Source: Pseudomonadota bacterium (lineage in GTDB: Bacteria > Myxococcota > Bradymonadia > UBA4248). From it: a stretch of DNA of 10,840 bases. Below, piece after piece: positions 6,723-10,840 of the stretch. Below the pieces are notes generated by a model, which was given only the letters and a program-made list of their open reading frames with translations, made no database searches and was not told the DNA's origin. The stretch's first letter is position 1, and each line of letters opens with the position of its first letter. Position numbers and translations under genes: made by a program. Location of the stretch: the NCBI GenBank assembly GCA_017629415.1, contig JAGBXG010000518.1:1-10840 (forward strand), written 5' to 3'.

Positions 6723-7151
6723 ATGAAAACATACAGCGCAAAGCCAGGTGAGGTTGAGCAGGGCTGGTACGTGGTCGATTTGGCCGGTCAGCACGTTGGT
6801 CGTGCTGCAGCAAAAGTCGCAAGCATTCTCCGTGGTAAACATCGTCCGACATACACACCGCATGTCGATACCGGCGAATACGTGATCGTCATCAACGTTG
6901 ACAAACTCGTCCTCACGGGCAACAAGCTCCAGGACAAGAAATATTATCACCACACCGGTTATGTCGGCGGCATCAAGGAAATCAATGCTGAAAAATTGAT
7001 GGCCACCAAACCCGAAGACGTCTTCAAGTTCGCAGTTAAAGGCATGCTTCCCAAGAACACCCTTGGTCGTAACATGCTCAGCAAACTCAAGATTTATCGC
7101 GGTTCGGAACATCCCCACGCCGCTCAGAATCCCGTTAACCTTTCCCTGTAG
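6723..7151 (+). CDS. rplM: 50S ribosomal protein L13
   Basis: At 142 residues it equals the E. coli L13 length. The [44 protein letters not shown] region (15-58), [19 protein letters not shown] (65-83), [22 protein letters not shown] (104-125) and the closing [11 protein letters not shown] are textbook L13. L13 is an early-assembly protein of the large subunit. GAAGGT (6712-6717) precedes the ATG by 5 nt. The gene is followed after 22 nt by rpsI, the arrangement found across most bacteria, and the two form an operon. Codon use leans to C-ending codons, as expected for a highly expressed gene. Confidence 0.98.
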   Translation: MKTYSAKPGEVEQGWYVVDLAGQHVGRAAAKVASILRGKHRPTYTPHVDTGEYVIVINVDKLVLTGNKLQDKKYYHHTGYVGGIKEINAEKLMATKPEDVFKFAVKGMLPKNTLGRNMLSKLKIYRGSEHPHAAQNPVNLSL

Positions 7152-7173
7152 TTCGTTCCTGAAGGAGTAAAAA

Positions 7174-7566
7174 ATGATTAGTGTTCAGTGGTTAGCTACA
7201 GGTCGTCGCAAAAGCTCCGTAGCTCGCGTTTATCTCCGCCCCGGCAAAGGCAATGTTACCGTCAACAAACAGAGCGTTGAAGAATACTTTGACCGTGCAA
7301 CACTTCGCATGGTTATGCGTCAGCCGCTCGAACTCGTCAACATGACCGAAAACTTTGACGTTGTCGTCAATGTTTGCGGCGGTGGCAAATCCGGCCAGGC
7401 CGGTGCCGTCCTTCTCGGCATCGCTCGCGCGCTCGTCAACTATGACGCCAAGCTCCGCGCACCCCTCAAACAAGCTGGCTTCCTCACCCGTGATGCACGC
7501 GCCAAAGAACGTAAAAAATACGGTCAGGCCGCTGCTCGCGCGAGATTCCAGTTCTCCAAGCGTTAA
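7174..7566 (+). CDS. rpsI: 30S ribosomal protein S9
   Basis: The protein has 130 residues, the usual length. [24 protein letters not shown] (8-31), the [23 protein letters not shown] block (69-91), [27 protein letters not shown] (104-130) and especially the basic C-terminal SKR identify S9. The C-terminal tail of S9 reaches the P-site tRNA on the small subunit. AAGGAG (7162-7167) sits 6 nt before the ATG. The gene is the last in its operon and ends 24 nt before a strong intrinsic terminator. Confidence 0.98.
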   Translation: MISVQWLATGRRKSSVARVYLRPGKGNVTVNKQSVEEYFDRATLRMVMRQPLELVNMTENFDVVVNVCGGGKSGQAGAVLLGIARALVNYDAKLRAPLKQAGFLTRDARAKERKKYGQAAARARFQFSKR

Positions 7567-7584
7567 TCGCAAAGACTTCTGGTC

Positions 7585-7617
7585 AAAAAAAACCGCTCTT
7601 TCGAGCGGTTTTTTTTT
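7585..7617 (+). terminator. Intrinsic terminator of rplM-rpsI
   Basis: AACCGCTC (7591-7598), a TTTC loop and GAGCGGTT (7603-7610) are followed by a further seven T. The A-run just upstream (7585-7590) can extend the stem and makes it potentially bidirectional. It lies 19-50 nt after the rpsI stop codon. Confidence 0.93.
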
Positions 7618-7628
7618 GCTCAAATAAA

Positions 7629-7656
7629 TTGTTTACAGCGCATTGTGTTATAAAAT
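7629..7656 (+). promoter_or_regulatory. Weak candidate promoter for pgm-murB
   Basis: TTGTTT (7629-7634, 3 of 6) and TAAAAT (7651-7656, 5 of 6) are 16 nt apart, just after the rpsI terminator. If used, the pgm transcript would have a leader of about 320 nt including all the palindromes. No better promoter is seen closer to pgm. Confidence 0.3.
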
Positions 7657-7717
7657 AGTGTGGTTTTGTCGATATTTGTCGCCATGCTTCGTCTGCCGCA
7701 CTATCGTCCTTCGACCT

Positions 7718-7815
7718 ACGAAAAACGCCCATGATTGTGGGATTCCAAAGGGGCTTAGCCCCTTTGGCGGGGTGTGGGGCGGAGCCCCACAAGGGGTTTG
7801 GGGCGAAGCCCCCAG
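7718..7815 (+). repeat. G+C-rich multi-hairpin element, copy 2
   Basis: Positions 7718-7771 repeat 108-162 with only a few changes; the AAAGGGGCTT loop has lost one G. Further stems follow: GTGGGGC/GCCCCAC around GGA, and TGGGGC/GCCCCA-like arms around GAA. It lies between rpsI and pgm. Relative to the gene upstream, its orientation is opposite to that of copy 1. Confidence 0.7.
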
Positions 7816-7822
7816 AAAAGCC

Positions 7823-7933
7823 GGACGTATGCCGACAGGCATAGGACGGCCAGCCGGACGTATGCCGACAGGCATAGGACGGCCAGCATAAAAAATAAAC
7901 TGGACGTATGCCGACAGGCATAGAACGGCCAAC
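7823..7933 (+). repeat. Three copies of a 32-bp TATGCC/GGCATA hairpin repeat
   Basis: Units start at 7823, 7856 and 7902. The first two are identical over 32 nt (GGACGTATGCCGACAGGCAT followed by AGGACGGCCAGC). The third differs at two positions. Units 2 and 3 also share a following CATAAAAAAT-type tail, so the true unit may be about 42-46 nt. Each folds as TATGCC-GACA-GGCATA, six pairs with a tetraloop. The same arms, with a longer stem and different centre, form the palindromes at 5319-5372. Confidence 0.75.
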
Positions 7934-7985
7934 ATAAAAAATTACCGGCAGAAAGTATGCCTTTCATTCACATCAAGGAGTTCAC

Positions 7986-9632
7986 ATGGCCATTCATCCA
8001 AAAGCAGGTTTGAAAGCGGATCCGCGCGAATTGACGAATGTTGCGCGTTTGATGTCAGATTATTTTACGATTCGCCCCGATATGAGCGATCCGGCTTGCC
8101 ATGTGTCGTTTGGCACGAGCGGTCATCGTGGCGTGTCGAGTAAGGCTTCGTTTAATGAAGCGCATATTTTGGCCATCAGTCAGGCCGTGGCTGAATACCG
8201 AAAAGGACAGAATATTGGCGGACCGCTGTATTTGGGCATGGACAGTCATGCGTTGAGTGAGGCTGCTTTTGTGTCTGCGCTGGAAGTGCTGTGTGCAAAT
8301 GATGTCGATGTTGTGGTGCAGGAAGGACTGAGCTATACGCCGACGCCCGTTGTCAGTCATGCGATTTTGTGCCATAACCGTGGTCTGGACGATGCGGATC
8401 CAAAACGTGCCGACGGTATCATTATTACGCCGTCGCACAATCCGCCGATGTATGGCGGCTTTAAATATAATCCGCCGACGGGTGGGCCGGCCGGCACCGA
8501 TGCAACCCGATGGATTCAGAATCGCGCCAATGCACTGATGATGGCCGGACTGGATGGCGTCAAGCGCGTCTTTTTGCCCGGCAGCCGCAAGCATGCCAAG
8601 GTTCATCACAAAGATTATATCGCGCCGTATGTGAATGACTTGCGCCAGATTATCGATATGGATGCCATCGCAGCCTCCGGATTGCGGCTTGGCGTGAATC
8701 CGTTGGGCGGATCGACACTCGATTTCTGGAATGCCATTGGCGAAACGTATAAACTCAACCTCGTCAATACACAGCCTTATATCGATGCCACTTTCGGGTT
8801 TATGACGCAGGATCATGATGGCAAAATTCGTATGGACTGCTCGTCGCCTTATGCCATGGCTTCGATGATCGAATTGAAAGATTCATTTGATCTTGCTTTT
8901 GGCAACGACCCCGACGGCGACCGCCACGGCATCGTCACGCGCGGCGGACTCATGAACCCCAATCACTATCTCGCGGTGATGATCGAATACCTTTATACGA
9001 CGCGCATGGCTTGGCCTAAAGACATGAAAGTTGGCAAAACCCTGGTATCCAGCGCATTGATCGACCGCGTGTGCCAGGGGATTAGCCGTGAAGTTTATGA
9101 AGTGCCCGTCGGATTCAAATGGTTCGTGGATGGGCTGTTCAGCCGGACACTCGGGTTTGGCGGCGAAGAATCGGCTGGCGCATCTTTCCTGCGGTTCGAC
9201 GGCGGTGTCTGGTCCACCGATAAAGACGGCATGATTCCTTGTCTTTTGGCCGCCGAAATGACAGCTAAAACTGGGCTTGATCCGCACGCCAGACATGCCA
9301 AACACGTCGAACTTTACGGCGAACCGGCTTACGGACGTATCGAAACCGCCGCAGAAGCTCGCGTGCGCAAAATGCTCGGTGCCCTGACCGCCGAAAACAT
9401 TAAAATTGATACGCTGGCCGGTGAAAAAGTCGAACGCATTCTCACGCATGCCCCCGGCAACGGCGCCGCCATTGGCGGCTTAAAGATTTGCTCGGAACAC
9501 GGCTGGTTTGCTGTCCGTCCGTCCGGTACCGAAGATATCTATAAAATTTATGCCGAAAGTTTCCTGGATAAAGACCACCTTGCCCAAATTCAAACACAGG
9601 CCGTCGAAATCGTTAACGAGGTCACGAAATGA
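7986..9632 (+). CDS. pgm: Phosphoglucomutase (alpha-D-glucose phosphate-specific)
   Basis: The 548-residue length fits the E. coli-type Pgm (546). The phosphoserine loop TPSHNP (148-153, Ser150), the metal-binding DPDGDRHG (308-315), the sugar-binding GGEESAGAS (392-400) and the phosphate-binding RPSGTE (511-516) are all present. The N-terminal FGTSGHRG (42-49) is also typical. The enzyme interconverts glucose-1-phosphate and glucose-6-phosphate in the cytoplasm, feeding UDP-glucose and glycogen or envelope polysaccharide synthesis. AAGGAG lies 5 nt before the start. The stop codon overlaps the murB start (ATGA), so the two are translated from one message. Leucine codon use switches near codon 243: the first part uses TTG/CTG and never CTC, while the rest uses CTC and CTT heavily. 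Confidence 0.96.
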   Translation: MAIHPKAGLKADPRELTNVARLMSDYFTIRPDMSDPACHVSFGTSGHRGVSSKASFNEAHILAISQAVAEYRKGQNIGGPLYLGMDSHALSEAAFVSALEVLCANDVDVVVQEGLSYTPTPVVSHAILCHNRGLDDADPKRADGIIITPSHNPPMYGGFKYNPPTGGPAGTDATRWIQNRANALMMAGLDGVKRVFLPGSRKHAKVHHKDYIAPYVNDLRQIIDMDAIAASGLRLGVNPLGGSTLDFWNAIGETYKLNLVNTQPYIDATFGFMTQDHDGKIRMDCSSPYAMASMIELKDSFDLAFGNDPDGDRHGIVTRGGLMNPNHYLAVMIEYLYTTRMAWPKDMKVGKTLVSSALIDRVCQGISREVYEVPVGFKWFVDGLFSRTLGFGGEESAGASFLRFDGGVWSTDKDGMIPCLLAAEMTAKTGLDPHARHAKHVELYGEPAYGRIETAAEARVRKMLGALTAENIKIDTLAGEKVERILTHAPGNGAAIGGLKICSEHGWFAVRPSGTEDIYKIYAESFLDKDHLAQIQTQAVEIVNEVTK

Positions 9633-10774
9633 AAATTTATGACAGATACTCCCTGGCCCCTTATACCACCATGGGTATCGGCGGACCGGCGCGTAAATTC
9701 ATAGAAGCCGAATCTTCCGAAGACATTATCGATGCACTGGCCATGGCACAAGGGGAAGCGGCCCCCGTGTTTGTTCTGGGCGGAGGCAGCAATACCCTCA
9801 TTGCAGACGGCGGTTTTGACGGCTATGTCATTCACCCCGTGTTCAAAAATGTCGAATGGATGCCCCAAGAAGATGGCACAACCCTCGTGCGCATCGATGC
9901 CGGTGCCCTGTTTGATGACGTCGTTGCCGAAGCTTGCCGCCGAAACCTCGGCGGTATCGAAGCTTTGAGCGGTATTCCAGGCACTGCCGGCGGCGGTCTC
10001 GTGCAAAATATCGGCGCTTATGGCCAGGAAATTTCCGAATCCTTTGTTTCGGCTCGCGTGATTCACATGCAAGATCTCGATGCCCTCGAACTGACCGCAC
10101 ACAACCTCGCGTTTGCCTACCGAGAAACAGCCCTCAAAACCCCGGATAATCCTTTCATTGTCACGTCTGTGACCCTGCGGCTCGAACCATTTGATGCTGA
10201 TAAAGCCGCTTCGCGATGCGCCGCACACGGATTCAAACGTATGGCCATGACAAAGCCAAAATCTGCTGAATCCTTGCGTGAACTCGTGCTCGAAACACGA
10301 CGCTCCAAAGCCATGTGCTACGATAAAAAAGATTATAATACCCATGGCGTGGGCAGCTTCTTCGTCAATCCCGTCGTTTCAAATGTCGAAGCCCAACGCA
10401 TTAATGCCGACAGCATTATTCGCAATCATAAACCCATGCCCAGCTTTGTCGTCGATGGCGGCACCAAACTGTCTGCGGCATGGCTCATCGAACAGGCCGG
10501 GTTTAATAAAGGATATTGTTATAAAGGCGCATCCCTGAGCGAACAACATTGCCTTGCCATTGTTAACCGCATGAACGCCACGTGCGAACAAGTCATTGAT
10601 TTTGCCAAAGATATCGTCACGCGCGTTTATCTCCAGTTCAGAATTGAACTGAAACCCGAAGTCGTTTATCTATCCGAAACAGGCATGGCACCCTTGCCAT
10701 GCTCCGCTAAAGACGCAGAAGTCATCGGCGCTCCTTTGCGACCGAATCCTTTGTCGTCTTATCGAGGATTTTAG
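9629..10774 (+). CDS. murB: UDP-N-acetylmuramate dehydrogenase
   Basis: MurB reduces UDP-GlcNAc-enolpyruvate to UDP-MurNAc with NADPH and FAD, the second committed step of peptidoglycan synthesis in the cytoplasm. The 381-residue protein has the FAD-binding [10 protein letters not shown] (51-60), the [19 protein letters not shown] block (114-132), Arg165 in YRET, the proton-donor Ser243 in VGSFFVNP, and Glu344 in LKPEV; these match E. coli Arg159, Ser229 and Glu325. It looks like the type I enzyme. It is about 40 residues longer than E. coli MurB, partly through a C-terminal tail after residue 350 that I cannot assign. The start overlaps the pgm stop by 4 nt, with GAGG (9618-9621) 7 nt before the ATG. 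Confidence 0.95.
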   Translation: MKIYDRYSLAPYTTMGIGGPARKFIEAESSEDIIDALAMAQGEAAPVFVLGGGSNTLIADGGFDGYVIHPVFKNVEWMPQEDGTTLVRIDAGALFDDVVAEACRRNLGGIEALSGIPGTAGGGLVQNIGAYGQEISESFVSARVIHMQDLDALELTAHNLAFAYRETALKTPDNPFIVTSVTLRLEPFDADKAASRCAAHGFKRMAMTKPKSAESLRELVLETRRSKAMCYDKKDYNTHGVGSFFVNPVVSNVEAQRINADSIIRNHKPMPSFVVDGGTKLSAAWLIEQAGFNKGYCYKGASLSEQHCLAIVNRMNATCEQVIDFAKDIVTRVYLQFRIELKPEVVYLSETGMAPLPCSAKDAEVIGAPLRPNPLSSYRGF

Positions 10775-10780
10775 GTTTTT

Positions 10781-10840
10781 TGTAGGGCTCTGCCCCACAT
10801 CTCAGCGGGGCATTGACCCCGACCCCACCAAAAGAGCTGA
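10781..10840. repeat. G+C-rich multi-hairpin element, partial copy 3 at the window edge
   Basis: Just after the murB stop the DNA again forms short stems: GGGC/GCCC around TCT (10785-10795) and GGGG/CCCC around CATTGA (10807-10820). They are followed by GACCCCACCAAAAG, which reads as the reverse complement of the TTTGGTGGGGTC segment of copy 1. The element runs off the window. There is no T-run after these stems, so I do not call a terminator. Confidence 0.5.

Larger units (their letters stand above)
7618..7985. other. Repeat-rich intergenic region before pgm
   Basis: No gene is supported in these 368 nt; the open frames here are translated repeats of the PMPVGIRP type. The region contains a weak candidate promoter (7629-7656), copy 2 of the multi-hairpin element (7718-7815), three TATGCC/GGCATA hairpins (7823-7933) and the pgm ribosome-binding site AAGGAG (7975-7980). 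Confidence 0.6.

Noticed and set aside
6432..7118. 228-codon open frame on the minus strand
   Set aside because: It is largely antisense to rplM, an unmistakable ribosomal protein gene, and the part beyond rplM covers the rplM promoter and leader; no ribosome-binding site or protein family features.
7823..7933. Possible CRISPR array
   Set aside because: Units are separated by 1 and 14 nt, not by unique spacers of regular length, and no cas genes are present; it is a tandem hairpin repeat.
7583..7935. Overlapping small frames with repeated PMPVGIRP peptides
   Set aside because: They are translations of palindromic intergenic repeats in several frames, with no ribosome-binding sites.
8055..8816. 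253-codon open frame on the minus strand
   Set aside because: Fully antisense to pgm, whose motifs are complete; a composition-driven shadow.
9590..10345. 251-codon open frame on the minus strand
   Set aside because: Antisense to murB and the end of pgm, with no start signals.

Overview
The window (10,840 nt, roughly half G+C) is a stretch of bacterial chromosome. It carries four genes on the minus strand (about 305-6280) and, after a divergent intergenic region, four genes on the plus strand (6723-10774). No rRNA, tRNA, transposase, phage gene or CRISPR array was seen. The housekeeping genes (rplM-rpsI, pgm, murB) fit a Gram-negative host. The cysteine-rich, repeat-built lipoprotein, of a style common in Myxococcota/Bradymonadales-like lineages, makes such a 'deltaproteobacterial' source my best guess. 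That assignment is an inference with low certainty.

Minus strand, in order of transcription: a HAD-superfamily hydrolase of unknown substrate (5387-6280); a 649-residue lipoprotein whose mature chain divides into twelve six-cysteine modules (3241-5190); six bases later, an FGGY-fold carbohydrate-kinase homologue that has lost its recognisable catalytic and nucleotide-binding residues (1720-3234); and a DUF1015/COG4198 protein with an ADGHHR motif (305-1534). The lipoprotein and pseudokinase are probably co-transcribed. The other two have gaps of 185-196 nt in front of the next gene and may be separate units.

Plus strand: rplM-rpsI (L13 and S9, the usual pair) sits behind a good sigma-70-type promoter and a leader of about 186 nt with three potential hairpins, and ends in a strong intrinsic terminator. 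Then come about 370 nt of intergenic DNA packed with palindromes, and a pgm-murB pair that overlaps by 4 nt (ATGA). Pgm interconverts glucose-6-P and glucose-1-P, and MurB makes UDP-MurNAc for peptidoglycan, so the second pair serves sugar-nucleotide and envelope supply.

The intergenic DNA is the most structured non-coding material. Two families of short palindromes recur. One is a G+C-rich multi-hairpin element present at 108-266, 7718-7815 and, in part, at 10781-10840. The other is a hairpin with conserved arms TATGCC/GGCATA and variable loops, seen twice at 5319-5372 and three times at 7823-7933. The strongest leads are the 12 x 6 cysteine lipoprotein with its pseudokinase partner, these palindrome families, the rplM leader, and a codon-usage switch inside pgm.
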